NCBI GenBank assembly: GCA_905331475.1
Contig: CAJNYU010000280.1
Span: 62,001-126,000 of the forward strand
Source of the DNA: Rotaria socialis
Lineage: Eukaryota; Rotifera; Eurotatoria; Philodinida; Philodinidae
Length of the DNA stretch: 64,000 nucleotides
Reading direction: 5' to 3'
The position numbers and the translations under genes are program-made. The notes under the pieces are model-generated. The model searched no databases. It was not told where the DNA came from and saw only the letters and a program-made list of their open reading frames with translations. Below, in pieces: positions 1 to 11,475 of this stretch. Numbering within the stretch: position 1 is the stretch's first letter; each line of letters opens with the position of its first letter.

Positions 1-2035
1 ATTTATTTCTCATCTAAGACATACTCAAGATAAAAGCTAATATCTCTTTGGATAGTATCTTGAATTAACGAAATTATATTATAACCTACTGACTAAGTTT
101 AAAATATACACACTTTAACAAGTTTCTTTACAACCAGTGTGCGAGTCATATCAGCCTGTTTAATTAATAAAAAGAAAAATATATAAACAATGGACGAAGC
201 TCGTACAGTTTAAAACCGCTTCATGTGCTAAAGTAGATTTAAATAAGATTACAGAAAGATAATTCTTTGATAGAAATAACGAAAAGAATATATTCTAATC
301 ATTACTATAAATACAGAAGTATATCTAAACTTCCAATTACTTTTTATTTATATTAGTTTGTTTAAAGCTGCATATGGTTCGTTTGCTTTTGTTTTTTGTA
401 GTTGTCCAGCATGCAGTAATATTGTAAATTAGTCAATACTTTCAAACAATTGCATCGTTACATAGAGACTTCTTCATGTGACGCATCATTCTCGATGAGT
501 CCTATAGAACCTAGTAGGAGACGAGTAAAACATTTTTTTTTCTACAGGTTATGGCTGACTTCGTTGGTGTTTGGTGATTGTTGAAAAGATCCCATAGCAA
601 ATAAAGGATTTCTGATTACTTAAAGTGAAATATCAAATATTGGATTCTCTCACTACGGCACAAGAATCGAATAGCTATTTTTACGTTGATTCATTTATCT
701 AACCATGTTATTTTCAATTACAACTAAAGTTTTATTAATATAGTATTATCTTTGTAGCACTTTTCCACAAGGATCAGTTGAAATTTTTATCACTCTGATG
801 CAACTTAATAAATTTTTGTATTATTTTATGCGATACCTTTGTCTTTAAGTTTATGAATAGATCAAACGGTCCGGTGTTGTATCCTTATTTAAATTCTACA
901 GTTATACGTAACTGTGATTCTTTCACCATAACTACGCGTAACTGCGATGTTTTCATCGTAGATACGCGCAGCTACGTCACAATTTTTCGCAATTACGGAT
1001 CACAGTGCGATCGCAGTTACGGCGTAACTGCGCCACAGTTTCATCGTAATGAAACACTTTTTTGACGTTGTGACTAAAAACAGTCGTAAAAAATACATGT
1101 TTACAATGATTGTGCTTGTGAAACTGAAGAGAAGGAGAAATAATTTTCATTCAATTTTGAGTTGATTTGGTTTTAATCTCTGATGTAGTAGCAGAGTAAA
1201 ATTGTAAAGAAAGTGGCTCCATATGAAACGCTTCATATGTGGCGACCTCGCAGCGAACAACTGTAAATTGGTGACTACTGGCTATAACACGATGCTCTCT
1301 GTGCCGATATGAAGGAGAATTATTAGGAGAAAGTTTTTGTACAGACATCCAAAGTTTGGTTTACCATGGACATGCACATGTTTATGAATCTTTGAAATGC
1401 TCGAATTGCGTTGAATCATAGGTTAGTCGATTTGTAAACATAGTAAACAGAATATTTTAACGGTTACTTAATATTGATCGAAATGTAATATTATACAATT
1501 TCAATTCAGATTAGATTTATCGATAGATATTATATTATAATTTTCGTCGCTGCAAACTTATACTATAAAATTATCAAATATTTAAAGTTCACAAAGTTTA
1601 TCTTCTATGAATATGAAATTAATGGAACTGCGTATGATTTAGTTAATCTAGAGAAGTTGGGTTGAATCAAAATAAAATAATAATAGAGAAGCAACAAACA
1701 CATCGATAGTATAATTAATTATGAAAAAAAAAACTTTTTGTTTTTCTGATCGAGTCGAGGATTACTTGGACTAAGATATTGGAGTAAACGACTGGTGTAG
1801 AATTAACAGTATATCGATTCTATTAGATCAACCACAGCTGACAATTGTTTTTCGGATCGTTTTATTATTAGAAATATATTTTTTGAATGTCAACTTGACC
1901 TAAAGATCGTCTTCTTTTCTTTATTGATAAAACATATAATCCTCCCTAGTCGAACTATTTATTCGTGCGGTTGCAAGATTTAAGCTCAAGATGTGTCCAT
2001 ACCGCTTGACTTTCTTACTCAAGACTAGGACTATA
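1..2035. other. AT-rich non-coding region
   Basis: I see no gene here. The open frames at 853-1065 and 1151-1348 have no recognisable domain, no plausible splice partners and low-complexity composition. The only clear structure is a cluster of ten-base boxes at 907-1032 (listed separately) and the transposon that starts at 2036. It could be the distal end of an upstream gene's intron or untranslated region. Confidence 0.6.
907..1032. repeat. Cluster of six CGTAACTGCG-like boxes in both orientations
   Basis: Boxes are CGTAACTGTG (907-916), CGTAACTGCG (937-946), CGCAGCTACG (967-976), CGCAATTACG (988-997), CGCAGTTACG (1012-1021) and CGTAACTGCG (1023-1032). The last two form an almost perfect inverted pair one base apart. 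Three of the boxes contain TAACTG and one contains its complement, which is the recognition core of Myb-type factors (established for Myb proteins). Whether it is a regulatory cluster or the remnant of an inverted-repeat element cannot be told from one copy. Confidence 0.5.
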
Positions 2036-2559
2036 ACAGTTCGGAAATAGTTCAGTTCAAAAGAACTGTTCGAACAGTTCGTTTGAACTGAACTGAACTG
2101 TTCAAACAGTTCGGTTCAGTTCAGAGGAGCTGTTCAAAATTCCTCTTAACTGAACTGCACTGTTAAAAACAGTTCGTCTGAACTGAACTGTTTGAACAGT
2201 TCAGTTCAGTTCAGATGAACTGTTCGAACAGTTCGTTTGAACTGAACTGAACTGCGAACTGTTATAGTCCTACTCAAGACAAGCGCTTCAATGTTTGCAT
2301 GAGTTACAAAAGAAATGCAACTATAATTTTTTATTAAAAGTTGAGTTATTGTGAATGTAAAATTGAAAAAAAAAGTTGAAAAAGTTCTTTAATAACAGAA
2401 ACGCTTAGATAAAAATTCAAGCGCATGAACAAGAAGTTTAAAAACTTGAGCTCATCGAAAGGGTTCATGTCTTGCCTCAAGATGTGTCCATAGTTCTTGA
2501 TTTTCTTGATCAAGTAAGTCAAGAATTGCATGCGCTTGCAAAAAAAGGCTCGACTAGGG
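1944..2559. repeat. Possible larger diverged inverted repeat hosting the MITE
   Basis: CCCTAGTCGA at 1944-1953 is matched by its reverse complement at 2550-2559. Inside, the phrase CTCAAGATGTGTCCATA occurs twice as a direct repeat (about 1984 and 2478), followed each time by a TTGA-TTTCTT-TCAAG sequence. The first copy carries the MITE at that point and the second does not. This could be an older element or a local duplication giving an empty site. Divergence makes the limits uncertain. Confidence 0.35.
2036..2272. mobile_element. Non-autonomous inverted-repeat transposon (hAT-like MITE)
   Basis: The 237-bp element begins TAGGACTATAACAGTTCG and ends with the exact reverse complement, giving 18-bp perfect terminal inverted repeats. 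It is flanked on both sides by the direct repeat CTCAAGAC (2028-2035 and 2273-2280). An 8-bp target duplication and a TAGG-type terminus fit the hAT superfamily. There is no coding capacity. The interior is built almost entirely of repeated GAACTG and GAACTGTTC units in both orientations, so it can fold into many alternative hairpins. Perfect termini suggest a young insertion. The family assignment is inference; the element boundaries are directly visible. Confidence 0.85.
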
Positions 2560-3038
2560 CTGTTATTTATTGTTATGAATAAAAAATATGTCATTTTGTT
2601 ATTCTGTTTGGTCTCATACTGTATCCGACAGCAGATAATTCGACATGCCGATTGTGTCCTTTTTATCTATATCCAGTTATGTCAAAATATTCTGATATAG
2701 ACAGTTACCCTTTACATTGATCTAATATTGATTTCGATAAATAACTTATTTTGCTGTTTTGCTTTCATCAAAATGTTTTGACTGGCCACTCAAAAATTTA
2801 GAAAATGCAAAAGGGAAGTGATATATTTGATATTATTACTCAAACGAGCATAATATATCCTTCCTTCTTTTTTCTCTTTTATTTTTATTATATATCAAAA
2901 ATATCATTGATTGAAACTGAGAATAGGAGTTATATACTCGATATAGTTTATCGCGTGATTGATTGAAAAAATGAAAACGAGCACTATGCTTCTTTTTCTT
3001 TATAAGAACAATCATCGCTTCAGATATAAATTCTCATC
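2281..3038. other. Upstream non-coding region of APRT
   Basis: AT-rich sequence without a supported gene. A CAG acceptor-like site at 3021-3023 lies 15 nt before the APRT start codon. No TATA box or other core promoter element stands out against the AT-rich background. Confidence 0.5.
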
Positions 3039-3813
3039 ATGTCAGGATCTGAAAATGAACATTTAGAAATAATACGTAAGTCTCTAAAAACTTGTCCAAA
3101 TTTCCCGAAGAATGGCATCACATTCATGTATTTATTATTTTTTTTTACCTTCTATTCGGAAAGAAATGTTTTTGTTTTGAATTTCAGCGATATCTTGGGT
3201 ATTTTCAGTAATCCAACAGCACATCGTGCATTGATTGATCTAATTTTAACTCGCATTAGAAAATTTGATACAAAAATTGATGCTGTTGTTGGACTTGAAG
3301 CACGTGGGTTTATATTTGGTCCTCAGATTGCTTTAGAATTACAGGTACCATTTCTTCCTGTTCGAAAACATGGTAAACTTCCTGGAAAATTAGTCAAAGT
3401 TGATTATGCTCTTGAATATGGTAATCGTAATCTTGTTCATATTTGTCAGAGATAAAATTTGACAAATCATTTTTAAGGTACGGATACAATTGAAATGCAA
3501 GTCGATATTCTTAAATCAGGAACAAAAATTCTCTTGGTTGATGATATACTTGCTACTGGAGGTCAGTTTTATTAATATTCTTATAGCTTCTTGTTCGAAA
3601 GAATGATTTGTATTATTTTGTTTTTCAGGAACATTATCTGCGGCACAAAAGCTATGTGCAAAACTTGGCTATGATGTAAGCGAAACTTTAGTGATTATTG
3701 AATTATTGGGCTTAGGTGGACGTGAAAAATTAGCCAATATCGATCATTTTACTACTCTATTTCAATATTCTCAAAATGATATAGAAGCTATTGCAGCTCG
3801 ATACGAAAAATGA
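3039..3813 (+). CDS. APRT: Adenine phosphoribosyltransferase
   Basis: Purine salvage enzyme of the cytosol: joins adenine and PRPP to give AMP and pyrophosphate. Four exons are read as 3039-3127, 3188-3420, 3478-3561 and 3629-3813, encoding about 196 residues against about 180 in most animals. The N-terminal region keeps the family's FPKxGITF...DILGIF pattern, followed by GLEARGFIFGP and VRKHGKLPG. The PRPP-binding motif LLVDDILATGGTL is split by the third intron. The C-terminus GLGGREKL is also typical. Introns are 57-67 bp with GT-AG ends. Intron 1 is 60 bp without a stop, so the frame runs through it; the family alignment decides for splicing. AATAAA-like signals follow near 3951-3963. The next gene starts only 302 bp downstream on the same strand. 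Confidence 0.95.
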
Positions 3814-4114
3814 CAGAAAACAACGATGTGTATGTAGTAGAGAAATTGATTACCTGAAACAATCTTCCTGCTTCTTTTGTCTTTATTTGAATACATTTGT
3901 AATACCTGTGTGCGTCTCAAATCTTTTCTTTCACTCATAAGAACTCAAGAAAAAATAAAATAAAAGGAAAATTTAGTTTAAATGAAGACAAGTTTGATAG
4001 AAATTTCTAATCATATTTAATCATTTGCTACAAACTGCTTATAATATTCATATCGAATTAGAACGATATAGATATGTCGAACGAATACGATTAATTTTTT
4101 CTAGATACTATGTT

Positions 4115-5689
4115 ATGTTTGACTGGCGGCCATTTTTGTTTGGCGGCCTTGCTTCAAGTGTTGCCGAATTGGGTAAAACTTGATTGTTTACATAACGTTT
4201 TTCTATATTTTCGTTTAACTAAACTTACTGCAAACATTTGATTAACTTTCTTTGGTTTCAATATTTTGAGAATAATAAACAAGAAAAATAATTTTTAATT
4301 TTCTGTAAAATTTGTATAATCTAATAAAACTTTTGTCTAGCAACATTTCCAATCGATCTGACAAAAACCCGGCTACAAATTCAAGGACAAATTTTCGATA
4401 ATCAAACTCAACAATTGCAATATGCTCAAAAAAAGTATACAAATATGTTTCAGGCAATATATCGGTAAGTGCTTCATGAAAAACATTGAACATGATCAAA
4501 ACAAAAACAAAGTAATTCATTTTATTTTATTTTTTCTAGAATTGGTCATGAAGAGGGTGTGCGGACACTATATTCTGGGTATATAATTGTTACCTTTAAC
4601 GGATTTTTATGATGCTACTGTTGTTCATCCGAAAGTTCCCCTATAATATCATGATCGTCATCATTTTTTATGTTTGTTTTGATTTAGAGTTTCCGCGGCA
4701 TTGTTACGTCAAGCAACATATGGAACAATAAAGATCGGTATATATCAAAAAATGAAGCGCCTTTTTGCTGACGATATTCGACGTTTGTGTTTTGAAGGAA
4801 AAGTTTTTCTTTACATTATTTTACCTCTTATTTTCTAGAAGAAAAACTTTATATCAATGTTCTCAATGGCATGTTTTCAGGTGCATTAGCTAATGCTATA
4901 GCAAATCCTACAGATCTATTGAAAGTAAGATACTAAAATATATATTCATAATTGACTATTGAATTTAGATTCGTATGCAAGCGAATCATCCAAGTGTTCA
5001 AGGAAAAGGACTTTTTACTGCAATGGCTTCCATAGCAAAAAAAGAAGGTGTCCGAGGGCTTTGGAGTGTAAGTAGAAATAGTTTTCTACTACTTCTATAT
5101 TATTATATCTTTGTTTTTCTTTGACAAAGAGTGTTCTTCCCACTGTTCAACGAGCAGCTATTGTTAGTGGTGTTGAATTGGCTGTATATGATTGTGCAAA
5201 GCAGCAATTAATATGCCAGTTAAATAGTTCAGATACAATCGGTACTCATTTTCTTGCATCATTTATTGCTGGTTTCGCTGGTGCTTTTACCAGTACACCG
5301 ATTGATGTTGTACGAGTAAGTTAGGATATTTTATTATTTTTATCGATGGTTTATCGTTCTCTTTCGAAGACTCGTTTAATGAATCAAGAAAATTTAAGTT
5401 CTCGTGTTAATTCAACAGCAGCATCAATGCCTTATAAAGGTATTATGGATTGTTTTATTAAAGTATGATTACTTTTGTTTTTCGTATAAATTTTAATCAT
5501 TTCTTTGTGTCACATTCTATTTAGACCACACGAAATGAAGGATTTTCTGCGTTATACAAAGGTTTCTTTCCTTCGTGGCTTCGATTGGGTCCTTGGAATA
5601 TTGTGTTCTTCATAGTATTTGAACAATTTAAAAACTTAGACAGAACGTTGGAAAGCAGACGTGCTATACCCATTGACCAGCATTTATAA
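4115..5689 (+). CDS. Mitochondrial carrier of the UCP5/KMCP1 (SLC25A14/30) type
   Basis: Inner-membrane transporter of the SLC25 family, six membrane helices in three repeats. Nine exons: 4115-4172, 4341-4464, 4540-4578, 4688-4782, 4839-4924, 4969-5067, 5130-5315, 5370-5462, 5525-5689, about 314 residues. All three signature motifs are present: [16 protein letters not shown] and [23 protein letters not shown] at the start, [14 protein letters not shown] and [14 protein letters not shown] match the brain-type uncoupling protein branch (UCP5/KMCP1) better than UCP1-3. Those proteins are linked to transport of small anions; the substrate here cannot be read from sequence. The second of two nearby ATGs is in frame and 11 nt after a TTTTTTCTAG acceptor-like site. 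Lies 302 bp after the APRT stop. Confidence 0.94.
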
Positions 5690-8382
5690 TGGCGTCATCG
5701 ACAACCCGCTTACTTCTATACCAGCAATTGTTGTTCCATTTTTGTTTTTATTCCGATAATCTGATACTTCAACGTATCATCATTTGTTGTTTACTGATTC
5801 TTGTTAGCTACTAGAACAGTAGTAATCGAACAAAAGATATAAAAAAGTACACGAATCTACGTTTTGTTTTTTTGTTGCATTTATCGCACTTTCTGGTTCA
5901 AACTTCATATTGCAATGTCAAATAAACAAGAACGATCGACCTTTTTGTATAGTCTTTTTCGGTCATTTTTACTTGACTTTTCGAATATGCAATAGAAGTT
6001 TATATGGTACAAAATAGGTGTTTGTTGACAAAGCTCATTATTTTGATCGTTGATCCTGTGAATTTGCAGCAGAAATCCACTGAATATTGGAAGGACTTTG
6101 AAAATAGTTATTAAATAGACCATCTTTGTATTATATACCCGATGTAAAATAGAATAAAAATTATGAAAATGAAACCGAAATGGGAATATTTACAGGTCAT
6201 TGTTGACATAGAGCATTTCTTGTATGTTTACAAGATTTTATATCAATTTTTATACTCTTAACTGGCACAAAATAACTAAAAGATACAAACAGCAAATTAT
6301 TTTTGTTCAATTTTTATTTTATCTAACTATTATTTTATAAATCATATTAGAACACTCATTGAATGATGAAAAATCTTCTTTTTGTAAATCTCTATATTAA
6401 ACAAAACAATCGAAACTTCGGACAATGAACGTTTTATTTAGTAAAAACTTATTCATCTGGTTGCTATGTTGTTTAGCCATACCCATGTTAAGTGCATATA
6501 CTTGCAGCAATAGAAGTTGGATTGTAATCTTAGCTTTCAGTTTATTTCTATTTCTTCAACGAAATATTGTTTTAAGAAAATATTGAGATTATTTCGAAAA
6601 GAAAACTAATGTAAAAAAACCTTCGAATACAACGCATGTTGACAAAAATCGATCGATACATGTGCAAGACAAATATCACAGGAAATCATCAATCGAAATA
6701 AAAATACATAACAAGAGCTACCGAAAAAATCAACTGAAAAAAAAATTATCGAACATTTTAAGGACAGATTGATCGATTATTTTGAATAGAAAATTATTGT
6801 AAGGACTCATTCTTCACATAGATTACGACAATATTCGATTGCATACTAATTAGAGAAAATAAAAAATATTTTCATTGTCGCGCATCATAGATTGTTGAAA
6901 AATTAATTGAAAATGTCAAATCAGATACGTATTCAAGTGTTTCTGATGAAAATGAGACTTAACTAAACGTATATTGCTGATAATTTATCGTTGAACGTCG
7001 TTTTCGTTCCGTGAAATATTCGTTCTGGTTTAAAAATAATAGAAATATAATACTAATCGCCAAAAACATAATCATATTGACGATATTTGCAATATCTGTA
7101 TCTTATCCTTGTTATTTGTTTAACCAAAAAGCAGAATATTAGTTGATTATGAGATATTTGAGCTCCCATAAATACATTTGGCATCTAGGAAAATGAAACT
7201 ACGCTTTATGAATTTTCCTTTAAAATTCAGTTGATAGGCACTGCAATATCGAGATGTATTTTCAATAACAACAAAAAAACTCCAAAAGCTGAGCCAATTC
7301 TCATCTCATTTTCATAAGACAGTTGTCTTCGATGACGTTATCCAATGAAAATCAATTCCTATGGAATATTTTTGATTAATGAAAGACAGATCAATGATTA
7401 TAACATCATTTTAAACCAGATTCACATTGAAATGTAGGTTTAAAAAAATTCATTTTCTCAGTAATATATTTATGTTTTGTTCTGAACACCTATTGAAAAC
7501 AGCAGTAAACTTGACTAGTGCTTCATGGTCAATAATGGGCTTATTTGTAATATTTCGAGGATATTTGTTTTTCAACGAGACATCGTCGTTTTGATTACGA
7601 CATGTCATGGTTAGCGTTTTTACGGTCATTCTCACCTATTTAGTCTTTTCTTCCATTTTCACGGCATTACATTTTTGCATAATGTTCTTTAATTACATTT
7701 TTATTCGAAAAAACGATAATCACAACTGAAGATATGATACAAAAACGTATTACCTTTTGATTAGAAGAAAGAAAGCAAATATCAGAAAATAAAATATTAA
7801 TAAACATCATTAACCATACTAGATGAATATGTTGTCATCATAAAGGCGATAGATTAATTGCTCTTCTATCTGCGCATACATTTGATTGCTAATATGATAA
7901 AGGTTTTATCTTTAATTCATCCTACGAAGGATATATCAATCAATCAGCAAAACGATTAATAGCACCTTTTAAAAATGTCAAATATTTAGAACAGACACAA
8001 TATTTTAGAGTTGAATGTTTTGTCATGCCACTTGATATGCTTCCTTTCTGTTTGTTTACAAGGCTAACTTTTTTAATACGTCAATAGCTATACAATGTCA
8101 TAATATGTCTGTACTAGTCTCGTAATTCAACTGTGTACCAAGTTGCTTATCATATATAACGGGTTCAATGGTTTTTAAATTGCTATTTTCTTTCTTTCTA
8201 CCGTCTTATAATTTATTATCAATACATACATATATAAATACATGTGGATTATATGAATACTACCTTAAATACAAACAAATCTTCATCAAAAATATTTGAT
8301 ACAGGCAACAAATATTAGTTGATATTATCTTCTGTGTTTACTACCATTTGTTAATATTAAAACTCTAGTTTATTCAACCGAA
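5690..8382. other. Intergenic region
   Basis: About 2.7 kb of AT-rich sequence. The only open frames (5905-6123 minus, 7450-7635 minus) are short, lack a recognisable domain and have no good splice partners. No repeats with clear ends seen. Confidence 0.6.
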
Positions 8383-8975
8383 ATGTTACAAGAAGATAAC
8401 TCCGATAATGAACCACAACAGGTATTTAGAATAAAATATTATTTATAAATCTGATCATAATACGACTCTTTCACATTCAGATAACAAGATCAAAATCGTG
8501 TAGTAGGCATAGAAAATCGAGTTCAAATGGAGGATCTTATATTGTTGATTATGGTCCAGTACGTGTTCGTCACAGACGAAGTTTGTCACGAACAATTGCT
8601 ACAGGACGTCGATCAAAAGATGAGCCACTTTGTGGTAAAAATGCAATAAAGCGTGAAATACGACGCGCAAAAAATCGAATAGCTGCTCGCGAATTAAAAA
8701 GAGCAAGAGATCAAATTGAAGTAAATCTTCTTGAAGAGATTAAAAACCTTGAACGTGACCAATACGACTTAGAAGAACAACATAAAAAACTAGAAAATCG
8801 TAAAGCATATTTGAATAGAGCAGTATATAATGCTAAACAAGCTCCACTCATTCCATTAATTACTGGTATAGATATTCCTATTATTTTCGAACCACAAGAA
8901 CGACATGACCTTATGATTGATCTTCGACCGTTGTTGGAGATGCTCGATGAACAATGTTCTACATCTGACGATTAA
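8383..8975 (+). CDS. Small bZIP transcription factor
   Basis: Probable sequence-specific DNA-binding nuclear protein of 177 residues in two exons (8383-8421 and 8481-8975). The basic region is KREIRRAKNRIAARELKRAR, with the invariant Asn of bZIP proteins followed by two alanines and a basic residue eight positions on. It is followed immediately by a leucine zipper with five leucines at exact seven-residue spacing (LLEEIKNLERDQYDLEEQ, then KKLENRK and AYL). The N-terminus is Ser/Arg-rich; the C-terminal about 60 residues are proline and acidic and could be an activation or interaction segment. I cannot place it in a named bZIP subfamily. The start ATG opens a 13-codon first exon, 14 nt after a CTCTAG acceptor-like site. 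Poly(A) signal-like AATAAA near 9014. Confidence 0.85.
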
Positions 8976-11475
8976 TTTTGTATTTTTTGTTTATTTAATA
9001 AGACAAAGTTTTAATAAAACAGACAAAAAAGTAATCATCTTTAAAAACTTGAGAAACAAGTCATGAAACATGCAATTAGCATATGAATATTCAGAACTAA
9101 TAATCTGAAAGCGTCACTATTGAATACATTTTCTATAGAATGATAATTTCTCATACTCTAGTGAAAACAAACATTAACAACTGGAAAATTGTAATTGCTT
9201 TGTTTTTGATAAATCATGCAAATATTTTATCAATAAAACTAGCAGATGGAAAATTAGAAACAAAAGGCAATGAACCATATGTTCATATCGTATGATTTCA
9301 AGTGGTTCATATCCTTGCAAGATCGATCTGATTGAAGAAAACCTGTCTCAATGAGTGTGACCTATTCATACGATAAGAACGAACCTATTACGGTCATAAA
9401 ATACGGAGCAATTTTCATGAACATCAAAAGATTATGGAGCAAGAGAAAAACAATATTTAGAGTCAATCTTGTAACATTTCATCGATTTCAATAAATTTTA
9501 GCTAAAACTTTTTGAATTTTGAATTATTGAATCTTGACGACAGGTGAGACGAAATTGAAAAAAGTTATAACAAGCATTGCTTGAATTGTTTGTTGAAGAA
9601 AATCTGATTTCTATAATGATTGTGATTTCCTTGTAGGCTTTTGTATTGATTCAGAATATCATATCTATTGTACTTTATTATTGTGAAATGACCACAAAAA
9701 CGAAACACAAAACTTATTTTTGTTAAATAACTATCCGAAAATTCATGTGGAAGACAAGTGAGAACTTCGTTATACATCAAATATATGAAATTCAAAATGG
9801 ATCTCTCTAATTCTAAATCACAGTAAGTTATAAATTGGTTTGAAGTGAGCTTGTTCATGGCAGAATATCGAGTTTCAACAAACTTTTTATAGAAAACTCA
9901 TGCTAACTAGGCTGTATTATTGAGCACTACTTTGTCTGATATAACCGTACTGACTGAGTTTTTTAACATTCCAATTCACTCAATGGAATTTGTCTTAATA
10001 TTGCAGTATTTTTACTCCTCAGAAGCTCCATTTTCCATTCAAATTTACCTTAAAATCAGTAAACTGTTTGATATTATATGATATAAAAATACATCAATAT
10101 GTTTAGTTCTTAATTTTATATCATGCAGTATAAGTCATGCGATACTAGAATGATTCTTGGCAAATAAAATGAATAGAACTGTTTTTCTCGTAAGCATATG
10201 AAAATAATTAGAATAAAATCGATCGAAAGTATTTTATAAAAGCAAGAATATTAGACCCTGAATTTTCAGGTTTACCAATTTTAGAGATAGAATTGTTAGT
10301 TTCATAAATCTCACGATTCCTCTGCTTATTTGTATATCAATGAAACTGTACTTGTTTATGTTTGGCATAGAAACGGACACGAATAGACAATTTTTTCATT
10401 CGTATTCAATTGATCAAACATTACAGTACAAATCAAATAGCAATTATAACTAAATGTTTTGATATTAATGTATCCGAGAATTTCAGAAACTAAAAGAATT
10501 ACTTAATTTTGTTGATCAAAATCAGATTTTTGCGAATATTACTTAAGAATAATTACAAAAAAAGAAGAACAACTTGTAGTTTAGTGAGATGAGAATACGT
10601 AGACTTGACTGTGGCTGCTAAATTTGTATCGATCTTTCAATAGTTGGCAAGATCGTAAAATTAATGTAATTAGTGTTCAATCCATATGGAAATCTCGAAG
10701 CTCAAGAATTCGTCCTTTTCCCGGGTTTCTTCATTGTTTCTTACAGGAAGCAATTTACATTCTGTCTGCTTTTATTCCATTCAACCATTACTAAATAGCT
10801 GTGCGAATAGACTAATATGAGAACTAAGTTTGTTTCTGCAAAAGTCTGAAAGATAACAAGTAAAAATGTCATCTTATTTTGAAGAAACGAGATTGATTGT
10901 CTATATTGTTCGTACATATCTCGAACTGCTGTTCTTTTACAATTGTAATTTACTTCTGTTTCTAGGGTGCGTTTGTAATGCAGACAAAGACAACGCGAAA
11001 AAATAAATGTCCCATTCAATTTGATTTTAGTACCTTATGAAAGCGACATAGAAAACGTAACTTCTGTACCATTTAGTTTTCATTAGTAGAATCGTATTTG
11101 ATTACCTTAATATTGTTAATGAACGCCATCTGTTATTTTTTGTATGTGCCAATGCGTGTTTATTATTCTGACTAGACATGACTACCAATCGTATTCAACT
11201 GACTATTTTTTTTTTTGTTTTCATGATGAATAAAAAATAGTTCTGGTTTTATGCTCCTATATCATTAGGATTTAAGTTAATAGAATATTCCAAATCATAG
11301 ATCCTTCATTTGAATAGATAGCCACTTGAAAATTAAGATATGTTTATTTTTTACAGACTTACCTCACAGAAAAAATTCTAAACAATTATTTATTTATCTT
11401 TGATGTGTCATGGTTGAAAAATACGCATAAAAAACAACTACATACACAATTTTAGATAAATTTAAAAAGAAAACA
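8976..11475. other. Intergenic region
   Basis: About 2.5 kb of AT-rich sequence between the bZIP gene and CSN3. Minus-strand frames at 9565-9858 and 10741-11019 resemble random AT-rich translation: no domain, no signal peptide and no splice partners found. No structured repeat seen. Confidence 0.6.

Noticed and set aside
853..1065. 70-codon open frame at the left end
   Set aside because: It is a translation of the repeated CGTAACTGCG-type boxes, with no domain and no splice partner.
2041..2265. GAACA...TGTTC-like half sites resembling steroid-hormone response elements
   Set aside because: They arise from the repeat units of the MITE and occur in every register; there is no reason to read them as receptor sites in this organism.
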